DNA of 64,000 bases, from assembly GCA_965263225.1 (NCBI GenBank), contig CBDHHG010000003.1, positions 1 to 64,000 on the forward strand, in the 5' to 3' direction. Shown one piece after another: positions 1-10,587 of this stretch; position 1 is the first letter of the stretch; every line of letters starts with the position of its first letter. The translations under genes were made by a program, and so were the position numbers. Under the pieces are notes generated by a model that saw only the letters and a program-made list of their open reading frames with translations, did no database searches and was not told the DNA's origin. This DNA comes from DT-111 sp965263225 (GTDB lineage Bacteria > Bacteroidota > Bacteroidia > Chitinophagales > Saprospiraceae).

Positions 1-336
1 GTGCCGTATTTAGCTTATGCTTACGACAATAAGCAGGGCGGCTAAGCCCACTTGTGCGCCAGGACCTTACATGACCTAAGCGTTCTGATCTTGTCATAGA
101 TTTTTAACCTAAAGATCGGCCGCAGCTTCATCAAACGCAAGATGGGGTGCAATGGGCGGATACATTTCTCCTACACTTCTTTATCCATTCTCTACCTATA
201 TTTCACGTTCTACTACAATTTACCATAAACTCTTCAGCATGCCATATCTCATCCTAACAATCGATTTCCCGTTAGCCCATCTACCATCGCTCACATTTTC
301 TTCCAACCATTGCTCACAATCCAAAACCTCATTCCC
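1..336. other. Non-coding leader upstream of relaxase, possible oriT region
   Basis: No convincing gene is seen. MobF relaxase genes often lie next to their oriT, so a transfer origin could be here, but I cannot identify a nic site. A short dyad (GGGC, GCCC around 36-49) is the only obvious hairpin. An open frame from 152 to 379 has low-complexity, Ser/Thr/Leu-rich translation and overlaps the relaxase start, so it is not called. Confidence 0.3.
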
Positions 337-3182
337 ATGCTTCGCATCACTGTCAGCAAAGGCGACAAAGCCGCAGTAAACTATTTCAAAGACGCCCTTT
401 CAAAACAGGACTACTATTCTGAGCATGCCAAGGTCATGGGACAATGGCACGGCAAAACAGCAAGTCAAATCGGCCTTTCCCGAGAGGTATCAGCAGAGTC
501 CTTTACCCTAATGGTCAAAAACCGAAATCCAATCACCGGCGAAAAGATAACCCCCCGTGATGCGGCCAACCGGAGAGCAGGCTATGACTTCACCTTCAAC
601 GCTCCAAAGTCAGTTAGTATAGTAGAGGCAATTACAGATGATGAAGCAATAAGAGAAGCCCATCGAACCGCTATTGAAAAAGCTATGTTCGAAGTGGAAG
701 AAAACATGCAGGTCCAAGTTGGCCAAGGGAAGCAAAAACGCTACGAAACGACTGCTAATATGGTCTATGCTACCTTCGAGCACGACGTAACCCGTCCTAT
801 AGCGTACAATGAGGGGGATGAGAAGCGGTTTGTCCCGGACCCGCACCTACATACGCACTGTTTCGTAATGAATGCTACTTGGAATGAAAAGCAGAGCCGA
901 TACCAGGCCATTGAGATTGGTAATATCAAAAAGAATGCCCCCTACTACGAAGCACTTTATCATTGCCATCTAGCACAGGAATTACAGAAAGCTGGTTATG
1001 AAGTGGAACGCACTAAGAATAGTTTTGAAATCAAGGGTATAAGCAGAGAAACTATCGAGAAGTTTTCCAACCGGACTATGGAGATAGAAAAAGTCGCGAA
1101 GGAGAAAGGCCTTGACTGGGCGGAGGACAAGGCTGGACTTGGTGCTAAAACCCGCAATAAAAAAAACAAGGGTGTTCCAGAAAGTGAAGTCCGTGCACAT
1201 TGGTCGGAAAGATTGAATTTACAGGAACGTTTTGCCATTCATAGCACCAAAGGTGCGAAAGCCGCCAAGGGTGGCGTTGCTGTTGAAAAGAAAAGCAGTG
1301 ACGTTCTTACTCCCACTCTGGCAATTGATTTAGCCCTGCAGCACTATATGGAACGTAAAAGTGCTGTAACAGAAAAACAAGTGCTAGCCTACGCTCTCAA
1401 ACAAGGAGTTGATAAATTCAAGCCAGAAGAGATCCAAGCTGAATTAGACCAACGGAAAGGTCGAGAAGTATTTACCGGCAATAAAAATTCAGACACTTAT
1501 CTTACTACTCGTGAAGCACTGATTGCAGAGGACAGGATGAAAGAGTTTGCGGTCTCCACACGTGCACAATTCACCAGCATTAACTCCGAATATGTACCGC
1601 AAAAAGATTTTCTGAATCAAGGTCAGAAAAACGCTATCGATCATGCTCTTACCTCTCCTGATCAGGTGATCTTAATTGCTGGGGCTGCAGGTGTCGGTAA
1701 AACGACCTTAATGCAAGAGGTCAAAACAGGAGTGGAAAGCAAGGGAAAAAAGCTCTTCGCTTTTGCACCCTCTGCCGATGCTTCTAGAGGCGTGCTGCGC
1801 AGCAAAAACTTCGAAGGAGCTGATACAATTAAGAAATTACTGGATGACGAGAAGTTGCAAAACCAGCTCAAAGATCAGGTCATCCTCATCGATGAAGCGG
1901 GGATGGTCGGCACCAAAACTATGAACAGTATTTTCGAGATCGCCAAAAAGCAAAACACCAGGGTGATCCTTTCCGGCGACTGGAAGCAGCATAATTCCGT
2001 AGAAGCCGGGGATGCAATGCGTTTGCTGGAGCAGCATACGGAGTTACCTGTGGCACGGGTCAAAAAGATAAATCGGCTTATAAGCAAGCTGTGCAGTCTC
2101 TTTCTGAAGGGAATTTTGAGAGAGGCTTCAATCAACTGGATCGAATGAATAGTATAATCGAGATTGAAAACCAAGGCGAACGCCATGAACGGATAGCTAG
2201 GGATTACTTGCAATCTATCCAGGCTCCACCGGTTCGGAAGCGTGGTGGGAAATCCACACCTAGAACAGCTATTGTGGTCTCCCCCACCCATGCCGAAGGC
2301 CAGGCGATCACGACGGCGATCAGGAGTAAGCTGAAGGAAGAAGGCCTCGTAGGTCAGGAAGAGCCAGCCTTTAACATCCTCCGTAAAATCTCATATACAG
2401 AAGCAGAAAAACAAGATCACCTGAATTATCGGCCTGGAATGTCGGTCCAGTTTCACAAATCTCAGGAGGAATTCAAGGCCGGAAAGACTTACGATGTGGC
2501 AAGTATCAGTGAGGATGGGAAAGTCTTGTTGCGTGTCCCTGGCCAGGAGGAACTTGCACCCCTGCCCTTCGATCAGGGCAAAAAATACCAGGTATGTCGG
2601 AAGGAACAGATTTCAGTCGCGCAAGGCGATATCCTGCGCGTGACCAGCAACGGGAAATCAGAAAACGGAAGGCCCCTCAATAATGGGGAGAACTATACGA
2701 TTAAGGGATTTACCGAAGGCGGCCATATCGAACTGAACGACGGAAAGGTCCTTCAAAAGGATTACCGAAATTTCACCCTGGGTTATTACCGAACCAGTCA
2801 TGCATCACAAGGGAAAGACGCTCACGACGTACTAATTGCACAAAGTTCCACCTCCTTCGCCGCCTCCAATGAAAAGCAGTTTTACGTTTCCGTCTCCCGT
2901 GGTGTAGAACGCTGCCTTATCTATACCGATGACAAAGAAGCCTTAAAATGGGCTGCCAGTCAGGAAGCTGATCGGGTGAGTGCTGCTGAGGTAGCGGATA
3001 CTTCAAATGAAAAAAGTTTATGGCTGAATGCCCGTCATGCGTTCCAACAACGACAGGTGCAGCATTACCAAAAGGATATGGAGCAATATAATCGTGACAA
3101 ACCTTCAAAAGAGCAAACGTATGAACGAAACATCCCAGTCCTTCCAGCAAGAAGCCGAGAAGATCTTCACATCGACCTCTGA
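337..3182 (+). CDS. MobF (TrwC/TraI-type) relaxase-helicase, interrupted by a frameshift near 2061-2076
   Basis: Conjugative relaxase that would nick oriT, stay bound to the transferred strand and unwind it. The ATG at 337 is preferred over an upstream TTG at 310 because MobF proteins begin ML-I directly before the AA--YF motif. From 337, Tyr16 and the Tyr26-Tyr27 pair match the catalytic tyrosines, and the metal-binding triad HLHTH is at 170-174. A superfamily-1 helicase follows: Walker A GAAGVGKTT at about 449, Walker B ILIDEAG at about 516. The frame then changes: helicase motifs continue in another frame from about 2061 to 3182, including TSHASQGKDAHDV and YVSVSRG. Adding a second copy of the 16 bases at 2061-2076 gives an uninterrupted 953-residue protein with the expected I-N-R-Q-K motif, so a lost tandem copy is the best explanation. 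As written, the product would be truncated inside the helicase. Confidence 0.9.
2061..2076 (+). repeat. Single remaining copy of an inferred 16-bp tandem repeat at the relaxase frameshift
   Basis: The 16 bases CAAAAAGATAAATCGG read K-K-I-N-R in the upstream frame and Q-K-D-K-S in the downstream frame. Both belong to the same expected relaxase segment, in that order. Two tandem copies would encode both halves and restore the frame. A -1 slip on C-AAA-AAG is an alternative but would omit the conserved R-Q. Confidence 0.6.
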
Positions 3183-3561
3183 ATGCCACTTTCCTGGCAT
3201 GGACCAGGTACTGGAGTCGGCTAATCAAAATGAGCAGGAGGCTTCTCTTCAAGAAGCTTGTTTTGAGTTATTGCCGAAAGACGAAATGGCCCCAAAGCTC
3301 AAATTCATCTTTCGGAATGGAAACCGTTGTACAATTCCTTATGCTTATTTGCTTCGGGTGGAATTTGATGTGGCTGGAGTCCTTTCCCTTTTCACTTCGG
3401 AAAAAGAAATCGTAATCAAGGGGCGCGGCTTGGGTTTTCTGGAGGACTGGCTTTATGATAATCAAGTGATTTGGGTCAGGGAGAGTAATATCACTGTTGA
3501 TTTAGGGCGAGATAAGGTTTTTATTAAAAGCATTGAGTTGCGGAAAAGAGGTGGTGAATGA
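3121..3561 (+). CDS. Small hypothetical protein downstream of relaxase
   Basis: A 146-residue protein of unknown function, with no signal peptide or membrane segment. The N-terminal third is Glu/Gln-rich. The rest alternates short hydrophobic strands with charged turns (KLKFIFRNG, GVLSLFTSEKEIVIKGRG), suggesting a small all-beta or PH-like fold; this is inference only. The chosen ATG overlaps the relaxase 3' end by 62 bp. A second ATG at 3199 would give 120 residues without overlap and is equally possible. It is same-strand and close-coupled to the relaxase, so it was probably cotranscribed with transfer functions. The IS256-family element inserts shortly after the stop, so any original downstream partner is now separated. 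Confidence 0.6.
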   Translation: MNETSQSFQQEAEKIFTSTSECHFPGMDQVLESANQNEQEASLQEACFELLPKDEMAPKLKFIFRNGNRCTIPYAYLLRVEFDVAGVLSLFTSEKEIVIKGRGLGFLEDWLYDNQVIWVRESNITVDLGRDKVFIKSIELRKRGGE

Positions 3562-3570
3562 ATAGAATTT

Positions 3571-3578
3571 CAACTTAA
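3571..3578. repeat. Left 8-bp target-site duplication of the IS256-family element
   Basis: CAACTTAA immediately left of the insertion sequence is repeated exactly at 4906-4913. Eight bases is a usual duplication length for the IS256 family. Confidence 0.9.
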
Positions 3579-4905
3579 GGGAGTGTTCAAAAAAGTGTGT
3601 CAGTTCAAAAATAATTAAATTTGAAAAAGGACTGACATGAGTAAATCAAAGAAAAAGGGTTCTGGTTCAGCCTTCGATTACAAGAAATTTGAGGAGTCTG
3701 CTTTAGCTGGCCTACAAAAGGGTCAAGGCTTAGTAGGCGAGGAAGGCATCTTGAAGGATTTAATCAAGCATCTTGTAGAAAGCTCTTTGCAAGGTGAGTT
3801 GGATGCTCACTTGTTGCAAGACCGGCAATCGGGTCAAGCCAATCGTCGTAACGGTAGTACGAAGAAACGCTTGCGAACACAGTTAGGAGAAGTTCAGATT
3901 GAGCCTCCTCGTGATCGCCAGGGTAGTTTTGAGCCACAGTTGGTAGGCAAATGGGAGCGAGATCTTCATAGCGGCTTGGATCATCAGATATTGGAATTGT
4001 ATAGTCTGGGTAATAGTTATGGCGATATACAAATGCATTTGCAACGCATGTATGGTATCCAGCTCAGTATGGGGCAACTTAGTACCATTACTGATCGGGT
4101 ATGGTCAGATATTCGCCAATGGCAGCAGCGTGCCTTGAAGTCTTTTTATATGGTTGTCTTTTTAGACGCTATTCATTTTAAGGTACGCGACAATGGGGTG
4201 GTTAAGAGCAAAGCTGTTTATACCGTCTATGGAGTAGATGCAGAAGGTTATAGAGATGTTTTAGCTATTCAAGTGGGGCCTCAAGAAGGAGCCAAACAGT
4301 GGGGTCGTACTTTGGAACATATCAAAGATAGAGGGGTAGAAGATATATTATTCTTCTGCGTTGATGGATTGAGTGGATTTAAGGAAGCGATCTGGAGTGT
4401 TTTTCCTCAGGCTATCGTCCAGCGCTGCGTGGTGCATATGGTACGTAATGCGATCCGTTTTGTTGATGACCAAGATGTTAAGCCTATTTGTAAAGGGCTG
4501 AGAGCCATATATACAGCAGACGATGAATCTCAAGGACTCCAGGCGCTCAAGGATTTTGAGCACACCTGGAACCAAAAGTATCCTGAAATTGGCCAGGCTT
4601 GGACCAACAATTGGGTAGAACTAACAGCTTTTTTTGGCTTCAATTGGGCCGTTAGAAAGCTCATTTACACTACCAATCCTATTGAAGGTCTGCATCGGAT
4701 TATGCGCAAAACTACCAAAACCAAAGCTGCTTTCGTCTCTGAAGAAGCATTAACTAAATTGCTCTATCTTACGCTGATGAAGAAGGAAAAGGTTTGGAAA
4801 AAACGCATTCATTCCTACAAAGCTGTTATCCGCTCTATGAAAAGAGAGTTCAAGGACAGGTTTGATCAACATCTATGAGTATGACACACTTTTCTGAACA
4901 ATCCC
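3579..4905 (+). mobile_element. Complete IS256-family insertion sequence (1,327 bp)
   Basis: The ends are imperfect inverted repeats of about 25 bp: the left begins GGGAGTGTTCAAAAAAGTGT and the right, reverse-complemented, begins GGGATTGTTCAGAAAAGTGT. Both ends are bordered by the same 8-bp direct repeat, so this is a simple transposition in which both ends remain intact. One transposase gene fills the element. The transposase reads through without a frameshift, so the element is probably active or recently acquired. Confidence 0.95.
3637..4878 (+). CDS. IS256-family (mutator-type) transposase
   Basis: A 413-residue DDE transposase of usual family length. Visible signatures are the N-terminal segment with LLQDRQSGQANRRNGSTKKR, the first catalytic Asp in FLDAIHFKV, the second in FCVDGLSGF followed by QRCVVHMVRN, and the catalytic Glu in NPIEGLHRIMRK. 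It cuts and joins its own terminal repeats. The ATG at 3637 sits just inside the left inverted repeat; the stop lies a few bases before the right repeat. No damage is seen. It is unrelated in function to the genes on either side. Confidence 0.97.
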   Translation: MSKSKKKGSGSAFDYKKFEESALAGLQKGQGLVGEEGILKDLIKHLVESSLQGELDAHLLQDRQSGQANRRNGSTKKRLRTQLGEVQIEPPRDRQGSFEPQLVGKWERDLHSGLDHQILELYSLGNSYGDIQMHLQRMYGIQLSMGQLSTITDRVWSDIRQWQQRALKSFYMVVFLDAIHFKVRDNGVVKSKAVYTVYGVDAEGYRDVLAIQVGPQEGAKQWGRTLEHIKDRGVEDILFFCVDGLSGFKEAIWSVFPQAIVQRCVVHMVRNAIRFVDDQDVKPICKGLRAIYTADDESQGLQALKDFEHTWNQKYPEIGQAWTNNWVELTAFFGFNWAVRKLIYTTNPIEGLHRIMRKTTKTKAAFVSEEALTKLLYLTLMKKEKVWKKRIHSYKAVIRSMKREFKDRFDQHL

Positions 4906-4913
4906 CAACTTAA
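4906..4913. repeat. Right 8-bp target-site duplication of the IS256-family element
   Basis: CAACTTAA follows the right inverted repeat and matches 3571-3578 exactly. The 288 bp from here to 5201 hold no gene I can support. Confidence 0.9.
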
Positions 4914-5201
4914 ATCGGATAGGATGAAAACTCAAGCTATGTCATCATAAATCAATCACCCAAATAGCTTCTTCAAAAGAGGAACTAGTTACCTGACACC
5001 CTCCTTTCCATACTTCAAAATATCATTTGTTGGAAAATAACAGATTAAATGTTCTATCAAAGTGTATTTTATCAAGCGGTAGCAGAGGTAAAGTTTAAGG
5101 TTTGAAACTGTGAAAGTATATTATAGTATTTGAAGTCTAAAGATATTGAAGGCAAGAGTGGTGTTGTAGGTCTTGATTGATCATTTTTTCAGAAATGAAA
5201 A

Positions 5202-7472
5202 TTAGCCGGGAGGAATTACGATCGTGGGGAGTATAGGAGGTTCAAAGAATTCGTGGAGCCAGAGTCCGCCGATAGGTTCATCTTGGTTCTTTTGATGTAG
5301 CGTGACTTCAATATGAACATGAGGAGTGACAGCGCTGCCAGTAGATCCTAGTTGACCTAAAAGAGTCCCCCTCGACACTGAAATAGGCCTACTTGAAATA
5401 AGGTTTGGATTCACTGATCGCATGTGTGTCATGAAGACCCTGACTACGATCTCATCTGGGCCATCGCCACTGGTTTTTTGATAAGTATGTTCAATCGTTA
5501 TGGATTGCCCCTTTCTATGAGGTTGAACCTTATCACTTTGAAGCAGCCAAAAACACAAAGTCCAGATCTTGTCAGGCAGTTGCCTTGAATTAGCAGGGTC
5601 ATTACTAGGCGGTCTTTGCATTTGTCTTTTGACATACTGTTCAATTTCGCGTTGTTGCCCGGTCGTAATGCCAGGTCTAAACAATCTACCGTAAGTCTGC
5701 ACATCGCCATTTCCATTGATTGCTGTTTCCGAGAAAGGAGCAGAAATATCTAAATCTCGTTCAATTTGCCTATTGAGTTGTAAGAGAATGGCGCTTCGTC
5801 CTCTACGAATTTCGGGAGGCAGTTGACCTTGTGCAATCGTTCTATTAAAACCGAGGCCGGCCAATAATCTTGTAGTTTTGGGATTTCGCCCGAATTCCAG
5901 AGGTCTAGGCGGAACTACAAGACTAGGAGGAGGAATGTTTTCTGGCAGTAGCTCATCTTCTATAGCCTCCTCGATCTTTGTTTCTGCTTCTTCCAACAAA
6001 GGAGCTGCTTCTGGTTGTCCATTTAGAGCAGCACGCTGAGCGCGATCCACTTCTCTCTGTATCGTACGACTTTTAGTCCATCCCGCACCGTAAGCCAGTT
6101 TACCGAATATTTCCTGTTCAGCACTAATGGAGCGGGTGCGATTACTTACCGTACGAGAAGAATGATAAGTATAATTACCAGAAAAGAACCTAGCAGGCGG
6201 AGCAATAGAATCAGGGGCTGTGATAACAACCGGAGTACCGGGTCTTCCCCCAATGTCGATCGCAAAATAAGAATGCCCGGGGTAGCTAGAAGCGTTGCTA
6301 TTTATCAAAGCCCCAAAATCCATACCCTTATTGACAGGCCCATATAAGCTGGCTATGGCATAGACGATGCGATTGATGGTAAATATTCCCGTCCCTTTGG
6401 CCAATTTATCACGAGTAAGCAGGTAAAGTTCCCACAAGCGTCGTCTGTTCCAAAAACCATCTGTAAAAATAGGATAGAATTGGCGAGTCAAGGGATCGAG
6501 CGGACGGTTGAAAAAGACGTTATCCAGATCAAGACCACTAGCATCTGTTCTTGGCAGCCAAGGATACCATCGGCCCAGTTCTGCACGGGCTACCTGCCAA
6601 GCCTTGAAGCGTAAAGCCTCAAAATTGGGATCTTTCCTGAGTTCCAGAAAAGTTTCCACCCTTCTCCATCGCTGTCTGATCTCAGCGGCGCGTGCCCTTG
6701 TTTTACGCTGTGGGTCCAGCGACCTTATTTCAGCATCCGTTATGCGTTGATCTTGTCGGAATTCCGCAAGGCTTGTCCTAAGCTGGTTCCTATATATTTT
6801 TAGATCATCAATATCTCCTTGGATACCTCGCTTTTTCTGTCGGTCGGCTTTGCGCAGTTCTTGCTTTTTAGCAGCGATCTTCCTATTCACCTCATGCAAA
6901 TTACGATCGATGATAGCGCTACCTTGCTTTAAGGAATTACTTTTCTCCTTGAGGTCTTGGAAGCGTAGGTATTCAGCGATATCGACACTAGGTGGGGGGG
7001 TAGGCCCTAAGCCTTCGATGATCCATCGATTATTCTGTTGCCTTTGCTGGTACTCGGCCACGTCGGTCATCAAGCCATTGATAATATCCCTATGAGCTTG
7101 GATAAAGCCTCTAGAACGTATTTTAAGCTTATCGATACATTCTTTCAATTGGCGTTCGACTAATAGATAATCCCGACGTTGTTGTTGCACGGCTTGACTA
7201 CGTTGCGGGGTTCTACTACCAAAAATCTCTGCCCCAACAACAGCAAATACGCCTAGTTCGAACTGGGTCTTCAAATTTAGATATTTTTCGACCACGCACT
7301 TTCTTTCGACCTCCAGGATTTGTCTCAATCTACTGATGACAAAAGCGAGGCCAAAGCACTTTTCGAGCAACTGTCTCTGTCTTCTGGAAAGTCGGTGAGT
7401 TCCTCGATCAGCCGTCAATCCCCTTAGCGCAAGTTGAGCCAGTCTCTGTTCTTCTGAAGAGCAATCAGACAT
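5202..7472 (-). CDS. Large coiled-coil protein with an interrupted M23-like peptidase domain
   Basis: A 756-residue protein of unknown role, second gene of a two-gene operon (15 bp after the partner). There is no signal peptide. Residues 20-300 are charged and helical (KKQELRKADRQKKR, RAAEIRQRWRR), likely coiled coil. An M23-like fold then appears in two pieces: residues about 377-420 (SYPGHSYFAIDIGGRPGTPVV) and about 655-725 (ITIEHTYQ, RGTLLGQLGSTGSAVTPHVHIEV). The final H-V-H matches the M23 HxH zinc motif. The usual His four residues before the Asp is replaced by Tyr402; a His sits two residues further upstream at 400. About 230 residues, including a Glu/Pro-rich stretch, separate the two pieces. 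It could be a zinc hydrolase with altered metal binding or a non-catalytic binding fold; the target is unknown. Confidence 0.75.
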   Translation of the reverse strand: MSDCSSEEQRLAQLALRGLTADRGTHRLSRRQRQLLEKCFGLAFVISRLRQILEVERKCVVEKYLNLKTQFELGVFAVVGAEIFGSRTPQRSQAVQQQRRDYLLVERQLKECIDKLKIRSRGFIQAHRDIINGLMTDVAEYQQRQQNNRWIIEGLGPTPPPSVDIAEYLRFQDLKEKSNSLKQGSAIIDRNLHEVNRKIAAKKQELRKADRQKKRGIQGDIDDLKIYRNQLRTSLAEFRQDQRITDAEIRSLDPQRKTRARAAEIRQRWRRVETFLELRKDPNFEALRFKAWQVARAELGRWYPWLPRTDASGLDLDNVFFNRPLDPLTRQFYPIFTDGFWNRRRLWELYLLTRDKLAKGTGIFTINRIVYAIASLYGPVNKGMDFGALINSNASSYPGHSYFAIDIGGRPGTPVVITAPDSIAPPARFFSGNYTYHSSRTVSNRTRSISAEQEIFGKLAYGAGWTKSRTIQREVDRAQRAALNGQPEAAPLLEEAETKIEEAIEDELLPENIPPPSLVVPPRPLEFGRNPKTTRLLAGLGFNRTIAQGQLPPEIRRGRSAILLQLNRQIERDLDISAPFSETAINGNGDVQTYGRLFRPGITTGQQREIEQYVKRQMQRPPSNDPANSRQLPDKIWTLCFWLLQSDKVQPHRKGQSITIEHTYQKTSGDGPDEIVVRVFMTHMRSVNPNLISSRPISVSRGTLLGQLGSTGSAVTPHVHIEVTLHQKNQDEPIGGLWLHEFFEPPILPTIVIPPG

Positions 7473-7487
7473 AAGCTGCGAGTAGGA

Positions 7488-10400
7488 TTAAGGTTTGAGG
7501 ATGTCCAAGAAAGGAGGGAACTCGTCAAAATCTTGCAATAACAACAAAGAAGTTGGAACTCGGACCTGCCATGGCTTGATATCTGCTGCATAAGGCACAC
7601 CATCACCAATCTCTTTCTGCCGTTCCTGAATCTCGTTAATAATTGGTAGGAAGAGGTCAGCAGTTTCGCCATCTTCTAAAACAATATCATTGCCAGCCGG
7701 AGGAGCGCCAGTATTACAAAAGAAGGCCAGTGCCTTTTCGAATCCGGGTCGAACGGGCACCTGAATTCTAGCAGCCCCTGCTTTAAGAAATTCACTAAAA
7801 TTAGGATCCCGATCAGAAATCTGGATCGCGCTGACCCCATTTAGACTCTCTACCCCAAAAATAAGGATAGAAAATATAGGTCATATTATTCCATTCAAAA
7901 GCATTTTCGAGGAAGCGGATCTCTGGTCCTGCCTCAACTGTTTTCTCGATATCCAGTTCTGGCAGACTCCCAAAAAAACTTTCAGAAACAGAGGAGAAAC
8001 CGATCTTTGGCGTTTCTTTTAACAGCATGATCGCCAATTTTTTCAGCTCCGTACGTTCCAATTGTCTATTTTCAATCGGGTTTCTTCTCTCAGACGACGC
8101 CGGCTCGACGAAGGCCAGTGCCGCCAATTTATCTTCAAAAGCCGTTTTCTGTCTATTATAATTCTCGATAATCAGATCATATACCGCTTGCTGCCATTCT
8201 TTGAACTTTTCATCTTTCAGCTTGCAGCGAACTTGTACAGAAAGAGAAAAGGCTACCCCCTCGTGCAAATTAAAGGCATATGAGATTGATTCGGATATTC
8301 TATCTGCCTGATCCAGTGGAATTACAAAACGACCATCGGTAAAGTCAGAGATTGGTGCTAGTTGGCCACCAATAGAAAATTTAGCGAACTGCCTTAGATC
8401 ATCACTTTCATCGATAGCTCCCCAAAGAATGCCTACTTCTGCAAATTCGACCTCATATCCATCATCGATCTCGATCACTCCGGAATGCGTTAGGATCTTA
8501 TTTCTACGATTGTTGATTTCTTTGTCTTCGCTGACATTCTGTGAATCCGAATAAGTTTTGGAAGCTTCATAAGGGCCGGGCACTCCTACTACTTGGTATT
8601 CAGCTACAAACTTCTGGTATTCGTCGGGAGTAATGTCTTTAGGAGATAGCGGTCGTCGGATTCCATTTAAGTCGATCTTACTTGGTTTTTGCGGCTCTTC
8701 AAGTAAAACATTCGGAGGTGGATCATTTATCAAAGAGTGAAGAAAGAAAAAGGCCGGTTCAGGAACCACAAACTCTATCATCATCCGTTGTCCATAATTA
8801 AAGACCTGAGCATCATAGATCTTATTAACCCACCGATAGATCCCACGGACTGACTCATTACCAGGATCAGAATTATTAAAAGAATTGAAGTTAGTCACTT
8901 CGATCTCTTCCAATATCCTGCGCCTCCTTTCAGTACGAGTTCTTTCTCTCAAGCGTTCGCTAGTTCTTTCAGTAACCTCCCTTGAAAAAGTAGCGACCCT
9001 AGCCTTAGCTTCTTCAGTAGTTGTATTTCTCGAAGTATTCAATGAGGAATTGAAGCTAACGCTAGGACCATAAGAACCACTAATCGACAGGCCTGCATCG
9101 AACTGACGATCTTCTTGCAAAATACTGCGTGCCTCTTCCTGTGTCTCATTTCGTTCTGTAGTTTCCAGGTTTCGTTCTGTTTCCGCTTCCACCTCTGACT
9201 CTTCAATTAATATCTCTTCTCTCTGATTGAGTCGCCGATGAGTCCGTTCTCGAGTTTCCCCTTTTAGTACATTTTCAATATGAGCTATTTCTCCTAACTC
9301 ATATCCTCTAAGCTTTTGACCTATAACCAGGAGATCCCCGATTCCCACCTCCACTGAGCAACCTTGTAAAGCAGGATCGTCTTCCTCTTCGGTCTCCTCA
9401 GTCATGTGTCTTAGGAAGGTTTGTTTCAATTCCTTAACCTTAAAAATCGATCCATTAAAATAGATAATGGCTCGATCGGATGGAGCCTCCGGATCAGCAC
9501 TGGATGGTGGTGAAGTTGGTAACAAGGTAGATCTCTTAATCTTGTCCACAGGATCAGGCTGTTTCAAGTCGAGTTCGGGAGGCAGGAGTAGCACAACTGA
9601 CTGGAGATACAGATCAAGATTTGGAATAGTAACAAAATCATGATCGTTCTCCAGGCGCTCTAAGAAAGCGATGACCTTCAATTGACGTATGATCTGATCA
9701 AGGTTTAAGACGTTTCTTCTTTGTAATTTAAGTTTGCTTTTAAGTCTATCGATCAATATTGTCTTTGACCCTTGAAAAAGATCTGTTTTGATCAATTCAG
9801 CAAGAGCATGACCAAAAAGTTTGAGCAGTTGATCATTCAAGGCATCAATCGAAAATGGAGATCTTAATTGTAGAATCCAATTATCAAGTGCTTTTACGTC
9901 CAGCGGAAGATCGGTCAGCAAATTTGCGGAGCTTTTCGCGGCTGCATTCGTATTAGTAGAAGCTGCGAAGAGTTTCTCATTAGAAGAAAGCCGTAGCACA
10001 TTAGCCTCAGAATCATTGGAGAAACTCAAGTTCCCAGGTCTAACGGACATCATTCTTAGAATATCATTGTACTGTTTTCTTTCATTTAGCACCAGTGTAG
10101 AATTTGGTGCTACTAGGATATTGAGTGTACTGTTATCGGGGTATTCCTCAAGTGCTATTGACTCAGCGACTATAAAGGTCCAGCCTTTATCTCCAGTATT
10201 TCTTTCATTGATCCCAGTTCCGTCCGGATCATCTTCAGGCTCCTCTCTTAAGGTCCAATGGTCGACCAGCAAAGTAGTACCTTCCTCTACCATATTGAAA
10301 CCCTTACGACTTTCCTTGGCGATCCCAAAAACTTTGACAGTCTTTGGCCCATTTTCATCTTGCTCTAGGAAATAGCCACCCAGGATCGTAAAGAAATTTT

Positions 10401-10587
10401 CTGGAGTATCAAGATCAAGGACAAGTCTGGCCCCTACCAAGGCTTCTCCGTCAAAATCTGAAGGGGTGGGGAAACTACTAGTAGAAAAAATCACGCCGTA
10501 GTTATCAAACCCCGGCTGCGTGATAGGACCTGAAAAGACATTTCTTCGTTCTTTGAATCGAATTGGAACTTGAATCAGAATATACAT
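7488..10587 (-). CDS. Very large hypothetical protein (about 1,032 aa), one-base frameshift near 7835
   Basis: First gene of the operon. The main frame (10587 to 7813) encodes 924 residues ending at WGQRDPDF. A second frame continues with a DRDPNFSEF, FLKAGAARIQ and VPVRPGFE segment to 7488. Removing one base from the CCCC run at 7835-7838 joins them as KWVSAIQISDRDPNF, giving 1,032 residues. I know no named family. Landmarks are an N-terminal beta-rich region, then about residue 405 the segment YELGEIAHIENVLKGETRER, a long Glu/Arg/Thr-rich helical stretch, a Ser/Asn-rich segment (SGSYGPSVSFNSSLN), a second Arg-rich helix, and GIYRWVNKIYDAQVFNYGQR. No signal peptide is evident. I dimly recall similar long proteins in other bacteria but cannot name a function. 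It probably acts with the 756-aa partner. Confidence 0.7.

Noticed and set aside
52..61. GTGCGCCAGG matches the first ten bases of the group II intron at 17210.
   Set aside because: The match stops after ten bases and no further intron sequence follows, so it is probably chance.
152..379. Open frame upstream of the relaxase.
   Set aside because: Overlaps the relaxase start in another frame and has a low-complexity translation.
3028..3120. Longer N-terminus for the small protein after the relaxase.
   Set aside because: It overlaps the relaxase frame deeply and its first part has unlikely residues; starts at 3121 or 3199 are better.
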